Notes under the pieces: generated by a model
What the model was told of the DNA's origin: nothing
Databases searched by the model: none
Seen by the model: only the letters and a program-made list of their open reading frames with translations
Shown here: piece by piece, positions 35,280 through 48,982 of the stretch
Numbering within the stretch: the stretch's first letter is position 1
How the letters are laid out: the number at the start of each line of letters is the position of its first letter
NCBI GenBank assembly: GCA_963978895.1
Contig: OZ022239.1
Location: 32,660,954-32,724,953, forward strand
Reading direction: 5' to 3'
From: Erpobdella octoculata
Taxonomy: Eukaryota; Annelida; Clitellata; Hirudinida; Erpobdellidae
DNA length: 64,000 nucleotides
Position numbers and translations under genes: made by a program

Positions 35280-38200
35280 AAAAGCTTTATCAAGATAAAA
35301 AAAATTAAACTTAATTAACGGCTTGCTTATAAGTTGCTTATTATGGTTACTTTTTTGACTGTTTAAATTTGTGTTTAAGGTTAAATAAAAACATTATATT
35401 AATTAAAAAACGATACAGAATAAAAAGGCAACTATTCATTCTACCAAAAAATCGTGTTTATTAATTATGTTGGGTGTTACGTTTTATATTTTAGTGCTAT
35501 TGAAAAAAATTTAATTATTAAAATTAAGGTTTTTTGGTGGTTAATCTTCTAGTTTAGCGTCCTGGGCTGATTCCGATAAAAATTGGCCGGTTTTTAAACG
35601 TAAATAATATTTAAAACATAAGTAAAGACTAATTACAACATAAATAAGTAAAAACACCAAAAAATTATAGCACTTTAGAACCTTTAAAAATTACTCCAGA
35701 AGCTAAGTATTTCCCGGTGATGATCTATTTGTCAATAGCAATAGAAGTGAACAGTTGGAAGTTGGAATGAAGAAAGTAAAAATTAAACACATTTAAATAA
35801 AAAAGAAAATTTAGTGAAATAATAAAAAATTAAATTAGGAAAGTAAAAAATTGATAAATAATAGTTTGTTTTAGATGTACGAGTTGTGTAATCCGCACCA
35901 TGTTTTAAACAGTTTCTTTAAAGGCGATGGTTTTGTCAATATGCCTTAAGAAAAATATAAAAAGCATTAAAAACAATGAACAAGCAGCAGAACACCATCA
36001 GCATGTTGAATTGAGAAAAAAATTCATATAGATAAATTTCTGCTTAGCACTCTGTTTTTTTTTAATTTTAAAATGCTTATTAAATAATCTTTTAAAATAT
36101 AAAACATTTTTAAATTTATTTGTTATTTTATTATTTTATTTTAATATTAACTCATTTTTTATTTTTTATTTTTTGAATAATATTATTCCGCGTGTCAACA
36201 CTGCCTTTAGATATTTTTGCTTAAAGTCGATTTTTAGTAAGTTTTTCTGGAAAAACGTTTTCGTAACATGTTCTGATAATGTTCTGTGGTTACAAGCACG
36301 TAAATTCAGCAATTTCCAGAAAAGAAAGCAAAATTTTTCCTCCATTATATAGAGTTATTCGGTGTTCTCCGGGTTTTTGTTTAGTTTTTCTCTTTTTTGC
36401 CAATGAAACATCAAATAATTAACAGATTTTTATTCAAATTTTTTTATCAATGAAGTCTGCATGCATGCCAAATGCTCTGACACACACATTACCTTTTATA
36501 TCTATATAAATATTTAGGTACAAGCAGGGAGGGGTGGAGTTATGCATCCCCCACCATGAATTGATATTTTTTGGGTATAAAACTATTTTTTGAAAAATGA
36601 CAGTTGAAAAATACTTCTGACTACCCCTCACCGGTCATCAGTTTTTATTTTTAAAGAGAATGTGAAAAATTTCTGAAACGCACTCCTACAAATTTCTGGA
36701 TTCGCTACTGGGTATAAAATGAGGTGTGTAGAATTTTGTTTTATTTTTGTGTAATAAATAATAACTTCGGTGTAGACAGCTATGAGGGAATCACATAAAA
36801 TTGTCTACACACGCAAAAAAATTCTAATACGCATTGAATCATCACGAGATTAAGTAAAGTTGAAAGTAACAATTTATATAATAAACTCTAGGTGAAAAAA
36901 AATTAAATTTTGGAAATCGAAGGGAAGGCAAATTGTCTACACACACCAGAAAGATTACAATACGCAATGAATCATCACTAGGTCAAATAAAGTTAAAATA
37001 AAAAAATATATAGTAAACTCTAGAATTTCAAAATTCAGAGGGGTGAGCAAATGCCCCCTGCCTCCCCGCAATTTACAATTTATAAGTAATATACGAGTTT
37101 ATAAAAAGTTCAATGTAGTACTTTTGAAAGCACTTAAACAAACCGTTTTCTCAGAATAAAGTATTTTAGAATTTTGTCAAATAAGAAAAAAATCTTAAAA
37201 AACAGACCTGCCTACCATTTCAAGATGTTTTACATGCGTAGAATACAAATAGAATGATTTAAAATTGAAAAATGAACTAGTCTGTGTTTGATAAAAAACT
37301 GTTAAACATTTAAAAACTAAAATTAATTATTCAGTTTAAACTAATTAAACCAAATCATAAAAAAAGAAAATCATTCACAAACAATATTTTAGAGCCGTGT
37401 GATTGATGAAGCTGATTATTTCTTTATTAGAAAAAATCTACAGATGTAAAACAGTAAAATCTGACGCAATAATAAGATGAGTAAATTTTTAAAAGATTTG
37501 AGATTAGCGTCTCGGCAGAGGAAATATATAATTTATTTCAAGCGCCAATCTTGAGTCAACGTTTGAGCTCAGAAAATTAGCTGCTTCAAATATATTTTAC
37601 TCGTGAATTAAATTAAACTATATGTTAAATTGTTTTTATTGTCACATTAGTTGAATAAAGCTTAAAGTTTTCATTGTAACAGCTTCAGTTTAATTTTTGT
37701 TTTATGTCTATTCATGTTCTTCAACGCTGCATAAATGAAAAGCCGCAAAATTTTTAAATACGAAGGATTGTTATGTACAAAAACAGTCATTTTAGCTTAA
37801 ATTGTTTAAATTGTTTAAATTTTTAATTTGTAGAAAAAATAAACCAACAAATAATGTTAATAAATGAATTTTTATTTTTTTATATTCAGAGTAAATAAAA
37901 AATAGGTCATTGTAAGGATGTAGAGAATATCCGTTTGCGCCCGGTATCTAGATCAAATATCGGCCATTCACTGAACAATAAACAACTTTGCAAGAAAACC
38001 TGCCACACTCTTACGCTATTAATATTAATTTCATTGTTGTATAAAATCAATATTTTGACAAACCAGCGTTTTTTTTTAAATTATCAAATATCTTTTAACA
38101 AATTTTTCTGTGTTTATTGATCATTTCAAGCTTTAGAGTTGAAAGCGATTTGAAATTATAAATATTATAATACGATTCAATTTTTCAAAACTTTGTCTTA

Positions 38201-38455
38201 TAACGTAAAAAATCATTTATTCAAATTTTAACAAATTAATTTTTATGTTTTAAAACTTTTAAAAGACAGAAAGGCTTCCTTAAACTGAAATTCGGTGGGT
38301 TAAAACAGTTAAAAAAATAGCGATATTCTTTACTGACAATGAAGTGCATTTGATAAAAAAAGTTATTCAAAACATTAAAGTTAAACCAATATTGAGTTTT
38401 GTTTATTGGCCTAATTAATCATTAATTGATCTGATAAATAATTCTTATTGTAATT
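35280..38455. other. Intergenic, AT-rich, with one local tandem duplication
   Basis: 36795-36905 and 36938-37035 are similar (both with TTGTCTACACAC and ATACGCAwTGAATCATCAC). Otherwise no gene, RNA or transposon end recognised. Confidence 0.5.
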
Positions 38456-39409
38456 ATGTCGATCGCCATATTGCTTTTTATAATTTGCTTTCTGATTGGA
38501 TTGTCTTCTGCCGGTAAGTACAAATAATAATGTTTATGGTGAGAATACTTACGAGGTGTTAAGAAATATTTTTAAGTTTTTGTTTCGTTTTTTAATTAAA
38601 ACAAATTTTAAGCAAAATCTCAAATCAGTTCAAACAGATGCCCTGTGCTGGAAAGTTACTACAGCTCATTTCTACAAGGACCAGAGACTTGAACAGGTTT
38701 TCGTCGATGATCTTGAGTCATGCCTTAAAACGTGTATTGACATGCCACAGTGCGGTACCGTCAACTTCGACAGGGCAACCGATCCCATGTGCTGGTTGCA
38801 GAAAAAGAAATTTGAGATAATAAAAACTTCACTCAGACCCAAGACATCATCTGTAAACTTCCTGCTTGATAGGAAATGTAAAGATCAAGAATCAAACGAG
38901 GAAGGTAAACATCGTTAACAAACATTTATCTAAATCCGGTAATTTGTGTAAGCGTCTTTGAAATGCTGGCTGCTGTAAAAAGTTGAAAACTTATCGAATT
39001 TAAGAAACTCATAATCTATTTTCAATCTTTTTTTGGCTCATAATTAATATTTTAAACTTTTTTAAACAGTTTGTTTTATTAAAACCACTAAAATCTAATT
39101 TCAATCAACTTTTTTCTAATTTTAGATTCAACGATCATGAGCTGCTGGAAATACAGTAACAACACTCGCTACTCAAAGGCGGGCTTAACCCAAATTTCCG
39201 GCGAGACTACCTTAAACGAATGTCTGATCACCTGTTACCTTGAACAACCAGCCTGCAAATTAGTCAACTTCAAAGTCAACACTGACGAACCCTGCTGGAT
39301 GTTGAAATCCAAAAAAAAAGTGTCACTTGATGAGGACTTCGAAAAAGCCAAGGGCGTTAACTCTTACGTTTACGACAGCAAATGCGAAAATGAAAAGAAC
39401 AATGATTAG
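38456..39409 (+). CDS. Secreted two-PAN/apple-domain protein (complete, 202 aa)
   Basis: Three exons with standard borders: 38456-38513 (donor G/GTAAGT), 38638-38904 (acceptor CAAACAG, donor G/GTAAAC) and 39126-39409 (acceptor TTTTAG). The coding length is 609 bp, open throughout. Exon 1 is a signal peptide (MSIAILLFIICFLIGLSSA). Exon 2 is PAN unit 1: LCWKVTTAHFYKDQ, DDLESCLKTCIDMPQCGTVN, PMCWLQKKK, ending DRKC. Exon 3 is PAN unit 2: SCWKYSNNTRYSK, LNECLITCYLEQPACKLVNF, EPCWMLKSKKK, SYVYDSKC. Each domain sits on one phase-1 exon, the classic arrangement for shuffled extracellular modules. There is no membrane segment, so it is likely secreted. Ligand unknown. The start is chosen because it opens the signal peptide directly before a good donor. 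It is the only undamaged member of the PAN cluster. Confidence 0.85.
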
Positions 39410-41001
39410 AACAAGCCAAAATAATTTTATTTGTTAATTACTTTATGAAAAATATTAGAGGTTCAATTTTTTTTAATCTTATGAACCAGTTTTTTTATCC
39501 ATCTCCAGGAATTAAAGATTGAAGTTTCTTTATATTACCATTCAGGATTTATAATAAATAATAACGCTTCAATTTATTTTATTAATAATTATTAATATTA
39601 GAATTTGTTCTATCATTATTATTATTTAAAAAAATTAAATTTTTATGTTAACAATAATAATTATTGTTACTGTTATACTTATTGCTACATGGATCTGAGA
39701 GAAAATTAATATATTTTTAAAATATATCTTACTTGTGTAACTGTAACAGAGAAGCACTAAAAATTGTCTCTAAATTTTTAAACTATATTAGACATTAACT
39801 TATTTCAAAATCAATTTTGAAACCGCATGTTACAGTTTTTCATTTCTTTGTAGATTAGTATGAAAAAAAAATTTTATGTGAAATGAAAATTATCCTAAAA
39901 CTGAAATAGCTTAGTTTTTAAATAAGTACTAAATTTTAAAAAAACTTCACTTTATACACTGAGTCTTTAGGTTTTATTGCAGTAATCATAGTTTGTCGTG
40001 AACATGGTTTCTTAAGTAGACACATAACTTAAGTTAAAATAATCTGATTTTAGTAAAACTTTCAAACAGAAAGATTTTCAAAACATACTTTTAAGAAAGT
40101 TTAAGTTCTCCTTTCTAATTGCCAAGTGTCTTTGATGTTGGAAAAGTAGCTGGATGAAAAATATTATTTCACCTAAATCGTTTTAAATATAAAAAACCCG
40201 CGTAACGCCGGGTATCCTAGCTAGTAGGCATACTATATGATGCTATAAACCTAGTCAAGAAACTTTGGCTCCTTAAAACTAAAAAGAAAGATGTAACAAT
40301 TAGCAGCGAAATGAATCATAATAGCTTATTAATTTAATTAAAAAAGAAAAATAATCATAAACTGCATTAAAATTAATAATTTTTGTGAAACTATATATCA
40401 AGTTGTATTTCAGTTCAACAATTTGGCACGTTAGCTAACTAAAACTTGCAGTAAAAATTTAATTAGATATTCAGCACAATTCATCAAGGAAAACGCATTA
40501 TACAGATGGTGGTAAAAATTAATATAACATTTTAAGGTTATTGATTTGAAACATTTATAAATCAGAAGAGTTTTTTTTCACTAAAAGCCAATTATCAAAA
40601 TGAAGAGTAGCGTTTTTTAGTTTAATTTATGATAAAACTTGTTATATCGTTTCTATCGTATAAGTTACTACGAGTTAATTCGTTTTAACTATTTATTAGA
40701 AAACCAAATATAACATAAAACAAGTTCTTTTAACTTAAACTATTCAAATATACAACGACTATCTCTCAGTAGAGTTCACTAGAAGCCACGGTGTCGACAG
40801 GTGAACTGTCTATACGACTCTCCTTTATAAGCCGTCGCACCTGTAGCCTAAAGTCTAATTATTAGGAATTGTTCGTGTTCCTAACAAAAATATAATAAAC
40901 TGTTTAGTTAAAAACTATCAGAACTGAAGAAAAAATGTTTAATACTAATTACTTAACTTATAGTGTTATAATATTATTCAAAGGTTATATAATATATATT
41001 A
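39410..41001. other. Intergenic, with a Helitron 3' end at 40190-40224
   Basis: 40190-40224 reads AACCCGCGTAACGCCGGGTA then TCCTAGCTAG and T, a + strand Helitron terminus whose 5' end was not found. The remainder is AT-rich without recognised features. Confidence 0.6.
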
Positions 41002-41130
41002 CTAGCGGGGTGCCCGGCGTTGCCCGGGCTTTATAGAGGTTTTACTATCGTTTTTCTCTCACGTTCCCGTTTCCTTTCCCGCTTGCTCTCACGCTCCCGG
41101 TCGCTTTCCTACTTTTCGACCACCTAGAGC
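41002..41130 (-). mobile_element. Helitron 3' fragment (truncated)
   Basis: The + strand reads A|CTAGCGGGGTGCCCGGCGTT then the 18-bp repeat zone. It breaks off after about 130 bp, next to the second Helitron family at 41162. Confidence 0.7.
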
Positions 41131-41161
41131 TCTAAAACATTCAGGAAAGCTTTATTCTGGA

Positions 41162-42619
41162 CTAGCAGTGCCAGTAGCGGCATCGCTCGCTTGAAATTAA
41201 AAAATTGAACCGTGCATCTTTAGTAGAGTACTGCACGTGCCGATTTTTACGTCTCGACTCGGCCCGTCGACAACTTTGCCCGGCCCCTTTTATAAGCAAA
41301 AAATCCAGACCTCGCTCGGCCGTCTAATTTTTGGTCTCGACCCGTTTTTACAGGCCTAGAATTTCTATATTCTTGATGAAAAACGTTGGCCCGTCCCATC
41401 TTGACTTCAGGTTTGGCCAGGCCCATCTGAAGACCTTAAAATCACTAAAATTTGTTTATACCTTGTGAAATACCTTGGCCCGTCCCAGCTTGACTTCAGG
41501 TTTGGCCCGGCTCCTGTGGAGACCTTAAAATCACGGCTAGCCCGTCCGGTAATAAAATGGACTCTGCTAGATTTAACGGGCACAAAACCTCAAAGTACTA
41601 ATTTTGTTATTTCGTAAGAATAATTTTGGTACTAAATTGCAAAATTTTCACATTTTTAATTTTTGAAGTTTTTATTCAAATATTTTTTTCCACGCCACAT
41701 TTAAGGTCCTGGAAACCAAAGTGTCAAAAATTGGTAAAACACACATATATATATTTATTTCTCAAGTAGATACTGAATAATAAATTTTACATCTGTATCA
41801 CTTACAATTTCTGAGTAGCAATTAATTTAAAAAACAAATATCCCTTTCCACCCCACATTTGAGGTCCTGGACACCAAATTTTCAAAAAATGTTGAAACAA
41901 GTATATTATTAATTTGTGAGTAGATACTAAATATTTATTTTACATCTGTAATATTTACAGTTTCTGATTAACAATTAAAAAAAACAAATAACTCTATTTT
42001 CACATTTGAGATCCTAGAAACCAAATTTTTAAAAAATGGTAAAACACGTTTATCTTTATTTTTAGAATGGAAACTAAATACTAATTTTTACATCTGTGGT
42101 ATTTACAGTTTTTGAGCAGCAGTTACTTTAAAAAACAAATAACTCTATTTTCCACCCCACATTTGTAGTCCTGGAAACCAAATTTTCAAAAAAATGCTAA
42201 AACACATATTTCATTATTTTTGAAGTAGAAACTAAATACTAATTTTTACTCCTGTAGCATACACAATTTTTGAGTAGCAGCTACTTTAAAAACCAAATAA
42301 CCCAATTTTCCAACCCACATTTGAGGTCCGGGAAACCGAATTTTCAAAAACTGGTGAAACACGTATCTTTTTATTTTTCAAGAAGAATCCATATACCAAA
42401 GTTCAAAATCTCCTCATTTTTGGTTTTCGAGATATACATTGTTTTATAAAAAAAAGTTTGTTTTCCAGTTTCTTCCCCTCAGGAGCAACATTTTCAAAAA
42501 TCCTTTTTTAGTGGATGCTTACGCAATAAAAGTAATATAAGTTCCAAATTTCACGTTCCTAGGATGAGGCGTTTGAGCTCGGCGTTAATTATCAGTCAGT
42601 CAGTCAGTCAGGACATGTT

Positions 42620-42690
<71 letters not shown>
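41162..42690 (-). mobile_element. Second Helitron-like family (GGCCCGTC-rich), about 1.5 kb
   Basis: On the minus strand it begins after (TA)n with AAGAACATGTCCTGACTGAC and a CGCCGAGCTCAAACG-type segment. It passes through four or five tandem units of about 120-140 bp (each with CCACATTTGAGGTCCTGGAA and an ACTACTCAAAAACTG-type piece), then GGCCCGTC-rich text, and ends CACTGCTAG with T after it. The collinear opposite-strand copy is 58682-59841. Non-coding, so non-autonomous. Confidence 0.65.
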
Positions 42691-42691
<1 letters not shown>

Positions 42692-42692
<1 letters not shown>

Positions 42693-43369
42693 TAGCGGGG
42701 TTACCCGGCGTTGCTCAGGGGTTTTTTGAGTTTTTTATCGTTTTTCTCTAGCTCCCGTTTAATTCCCCGTTTTCCCGGTCGCTTTCCCGTTCCCGATTGC
42801 TCTCCCATTCCCGGTCACTTTCCCGATTCTGGTCGCTTTCCCATCCCATCTATCTCTTAATAATTTGTAATAAGGCGCAATCGGTCACATTATGAAAGAC
42901 TGGGAAGCAAGTCATGGACTTCTTAATATTAAGAAGTCTTTTAGCAAGTAATGCCTGTTACGCAATTGTAAACAGTGCTTCTAAAACTTATGCAATGATC
43001 ATGTATAGGCACTTTTGGCCCGGAAGGTTTTTTGGCCCCCTGAGCCGGAGGATCGGAGAAGGAGTCCAAACCTTCTTAAATTTTTCCCCTTCTTAACTTT
43101 CCAGGCCAAAAGTTCCGATGTACGACCATCGAAGGTAATTGCGTAATAAAATTCAAATTTTGTTTACGTAACAACGTTTGAAGGCTTCAAGCAACTTTTA
43201 GCAAATCTATTTTACGTTTTATGGACTAAAATAAGTTATGAAAGAGTGGAAAAAAATGAGCGCGAGCGGGAACGGAAACGGGAGAGCAAGCGGGGAAGGA
43301 AACGGGAGCAATAGAGAAAAATGATAAAAAACTTCTGAAAACCCCAAGCAACGCCAGGTAACCCCGTTA

Positions 43370-43370
<1 letters not shown>
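42692..43370. mobile_element. Two Helitron arms in inverted arrangement
   Basis: The left arm starts CTAGCGGGGTTACCCGGCGT (3' end facing left). The right arm ends AGCAACGCCAGGTAACCCC then GTTAG (3' end facing right). The arms are roughly reverse complements and meet around 43050-43100, where GGCACTTTTGGCCC and its approximate complement GGCCAAAAGTTCC occur. (TA)n arrays flank both ends. Confidence 0.7.

Positions 43371-43468
<98 letters not shown>
43371..43468. repeat. (TA)n microsatellite
   Basis: Dinucleotide array at the right Helitron terminus. Confidence 0.97.
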
Positions 43469-43640
43469 GTTCCCGCTCGCTCACCCGCTCCGCTCCGCTC
43501 ATTTTGTGACGGATATCAAAATTTTTGTATCTATATTTGATTCCCCTTGACTTTCAAGGTTGTGTGAAAATTTCATTACGTTCGGATGAATGGTGTAGCT
43601 TGCATAAAGAACATATATACATACATACATACAAACATTC

Positions 43641-43738
<98 letters not shown>

Positions 43739-43755
43739 ATATATATATACATAGA
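43469..43755 (-). mobile_element. Helitron 5' part with expanded (TA)n
   Basis: The minus strand reads (TA)n then AAATGAATGTTTGTATG, CTACACCATTCATCCGAACG and TGAAATTTTCACACAACCTT, the 5' block of the first Helitron family. The 43643-43755 array replaces the short TCTATATATA 5' terminus. Confidence 0.65.
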
Positions 43756-43768
43756 TATATGCCGACCA

Positions 43769-43938
43769 TTTTTTTTTAGGATAGTTTATGGTCCTTTACA
43801 CTAAGTGTTTTAAGACTGAATTGGCTGTATGTAGGAAGCACATAAGTACTTCCTGTTGTGGATCAAAATTTGATCCTTTTAACTGTCCCTCCTCCTTTAT
43901 CCAGGCTTGGGACTGGCTCGCAATTAGCGAGGCGGAGT
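43769..43938 (-). mobile_element. SINE-like element, copy 3
   Basis: A 170-bp element with a 13-bp target duplication TATATGCCGACCA at 43756-43768 and 43939-43951. The minus strand starts ACTCCGCCTCGCTAATTGCG and ends in poly(A). Homologous to 132-299 and 313-480. The target duplication and tail indicate insertion by target-primed reverse transcription. Confidence 0.85.
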
Positions 43939-44104
43939 TATATGCCGACCAATTAAAACAAAGGTATATATACAAGGAACAATCAGGTTACACGTATGTA
44001 AGCGACGCACTTACATAATACACTAATTAACATAATAAAATAAACTATTTACAAACTTATCCTCAGACCTACCAAATGTACACAAAGTATTTCATAAAAA
44101 TCGG

Positions 44105-44488
44105 TTCATTAGAGGTTTTTCTAATGTTTGTCTCTCTCGCTCCCGTTTCCTTTTCCGCTTTCCCGTTTCCGTCGCGTCCTCGGTCGCTTTTCAGCTCCCG
44201 GTCGCTTTCCCGCTCTCGGTCATTTTCCAGCTCCCGGTCGCTTTCCCGCTCTATCTTTCGCTCTCAGTTGGCTTCCCGTTCCGTTTTCGCTCATTTATGT
44301 ATGTATATGTATGTGTATATATATGCATATAATTCCCGCTCACTCACCCGCTCCGATCCGCTCTATTTGTGACGGATTTCAAATTTTTTTCACTATATTT
44401 GATTCCCTTTGACTCTCAAGGTTGTGTGAAAATTTCATTACGATCGGATAAATGGTGTAGCAATGCATAAAAGACATACATACATACA

Positions 44489-44520
<32 letters not shown>

Positions 44521-44814
44521 CACCTATGGATGCACGGTTCAAATTCTCTAATTTCATGCGAGCGAAGCCGCTACGGGCACTGCTAGTACATACATACATA
44601 CATACATACATACATACATACATACATACATACATACATACATACATACATACATACATACATACATACATACATACATACATACATACATACATACATA
44701 CATACATACATACATACATACATACATACATACATACATACATACATACATACATACATACATACATACATACATACATAAATACATAAAAACATTCATT
44801 TTTATATATATAGA
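44105..44814 (-). mobile_element. Helitron (3' truncated) with nested repeat
   Basis: The 5' terminus on the minus strand at 44814 is TCTATATATATAAAAATGAA, preceded by A. The 18-bp repeat zone is at about 44125-44295. Nested inside, 44521-44586 is the 3' end of the second Helitron family (GCGAAGCCGCTACGGGCACT, CTAG). The CTAG-hairpin 3' end of the host element is missing. Confidence 0.65.
44587..44780. repeat. (ACAT)n array
   Basis: About 195 bp of perfect tetranucleotide directly after CTAG of the nested Helitron end; the same junction recurs at 59842. Confidence 0.97.
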
Positions 44815-45456
44815 TAGGCTAATATAGCTCTCTTTTGTCTATTCCTTATAGTTTTCTGGTCAGAACGTTTTCTTTTGATAAAATTATTTTGTTCATAAAA
44901 TAAATTCTAACTCTAAAGTGCCTAAAATGAACACCCTTGAGGCGTTTTTCATTTTTAGAAAATAGCCATTTTCATCACTTTGAAGACATCTTTGAACTCT
45001 AACCCTATCTTGCACACTGCAATATAGTTGACCCTTACCCTCTTGTTAAGCCGTAAAGTTTAAGGAGGTTAATGAAGACTTAAACTGCAGGGTTCAGAAA
45101 AAGTCTGTTCAATCCGATGAGAATACCAGAATATATCGCCTTCAGGACGCTATATTTGTGCTTTAATTAATTTTCATATTATAGCTAACATATGTCTTAA
45201 TCAAATGGATATAGCTTTAATTTTAATAAAATAATTGAGAACACTATAAACTTTTACAAAAAATAGTTCCGTTCAGGGCAATTTTCCCCTATTTGCAAAA
45301 ATTCGCTGAAGAAAAATTATTCAGGTTTTGCTTTTAGTTCATAAAAAACCTTTCACGACCTTGCAAAAGTTTGTTTTTTACACGTGTTTAAGTTTTTTTT
45401 TAACAAAGTAAAAATAACTTTTACACATTTCTATTAGAGGCAAATAGGTAACTTAA

Positions 45457-46040
45457 TTGATAAAACTTCGTGAAATTGAACCATCTGACTCTTACGACGT
45501 CTATGACTCTTTTTAAAAACTTTTATTTTGGTTACAATTTCTATTTGCTTGTGTGTGTGTGTGTGGCTTTCTCTGTAGACAAATCTTGCAAGTAAAATTT
45601 AACCAGCTTTTTGACTAGCTAGGAAGCTGAAACTTTCAGTGTAGCTTTATATTGGATGACAATACATGATTCAAATAAAAAACTTAATTTGAACATCTTT
45701 CGTATTTCTAAATCAAATGTATTTGACATCAAAGTTTGTGTTGAAAAACTCATTTTTTCCTTTTTACTTAGATTTAGCACACGCCTTTTCCAAGACAAGT
45801 CTTGCTCAATGACGTCTATGACTCTATAACGTCTACGACTCTATGATTCTAACAATAGCACTTTCGCATAATTGATAAAACTTCATGAAATTGAACCATC
45901 TGACTTTATGATGTCTATGACTCCATTATGGGAATGACTCTATGATGTCTATGACTCTGAAACGTTTATAACTCTATGACGTCTATGACTCTATGACGTC
46001 TGTGACTCTACGACGTCTGTGACTCTATGACGTCTGTGAC
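45457..46040. repeat. Minisatellite of about 17 bp plus direct repeat
   Basis: Units TATGACTCTATGACGTC, with variants, run from about 45805 to 46040. The segment ATTGATAAAACTTC-GTGAAATTG occurs at about 45458 and 45871, each leading into a CCATCTGACT...GACGTCTATGACT unit. 45550-45790 is the inverted partner of 22060-22440. No gene recognised in 44815-46920. Confidence 0.75.
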
Positions 46041-46920
46041 CATATATATAGAATATATATTATTTTTATTCTATTTATATGCTTATGACTCTAGCAGTAG
46101 CACTCTCGCTCACACTCTATTGTAAGTCCTGAAAGCATTCTTTTCATAGTAATCGTCTTGTTATGATTTTCGTCATAGAATTAGTAGCCTTTTAGATTTT
46201 TTATTTTTAACCAAAACATTCTATGAATATACTTGTCATATGAATATTTTTGTGATATGAATATTCTTGTCATATGATTCTTGCAATACTTTATTTATAT
46301 AAGTTGTTCTTATTCTTATTCGATTCGGCATTCAAGAACTTTGGGATAATTTTTAGAGTTGAATTCAATAATTGCGTGTCATCATTATTGTAATCAGACT
46401 GATATAAAACAAAATAAAATAGTTATTAACTTATTAGTTTTTAGATCAAATTTTAATTGAGAAGTTTATCTAGCAATCAAGTCTAGTCTATAGGACCTAG
46501 GAGGTCACTCTTCTAGTAAATCTGTGTAACTGCAGTCAGTCCAAGTCTATTTTATTGTCAATCAATTAAATCTAAAGAGTGATGACCAGGAAATCTGCAA
46601 CTATAAAGAAGCCTGAGTTATCTAACTCCAACGTTGACGACCAAAGTACAGATTTAATTTCTTGTTTTTAAATTTTGATTTTGAGCGAACCAATTTTTCC
46701 ATGAATTTAGCTTAAAAAAATATTTAGGTGTAAGTTTTAAAGTTAGGTCTCTAGGTGTCTAGCTGATATGAATTAATTATAAAAGTATGTATATATTTCA
46801 AAATGTTCTGGTTGTGATTTTTGTGAAAATTCAATTTTGCTTTATCGCTTAACTTCAGGCTCTATCGTACTAGTTTGGCACTTAATTAACAGTAAAATAA
46901 GCTAATTATTTTGTTATGAA

Positions 46921-48622
<1,702 letters not shown>

Positions 48623-48982
48623 GTATCTTATTTATTTATTATTTATTTGTTATTGGTTATTTATTATTTATCTGTTATTTATTATTTATTTGTTTATTGG
48701 GATGATGAACACAAAACACAAGAAAAAGAACAAACAAAAAATAAAAAAATAAAAAATAAACATCACCCATATTTAGTAACATCTTGGTCCGGAGTATCTG
48801 CTTCGTCTGTACCACGACCAATTTTTCTAGAATTGTTATCAGTATTGTCATCGCTTGATAAACTCAGTTTGTATTCAAATGTCCACTCTTTGAAGCATTG
48901 TTATCGTAATTTCATAAATTACTTTTATGCTTTTTTCTTATTTGATTTTTTGTCATTGTTATTATTTTATTTGTTATTCTAG

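Noticed and set aside
48623..48982. C-terminal extension of the NADAR protein to 48982
   Set aside because: The extension starts in a (TTATT)n low-complexity stretch and has no similarity to family members; a splice donor after LA is more likely, though not proven.
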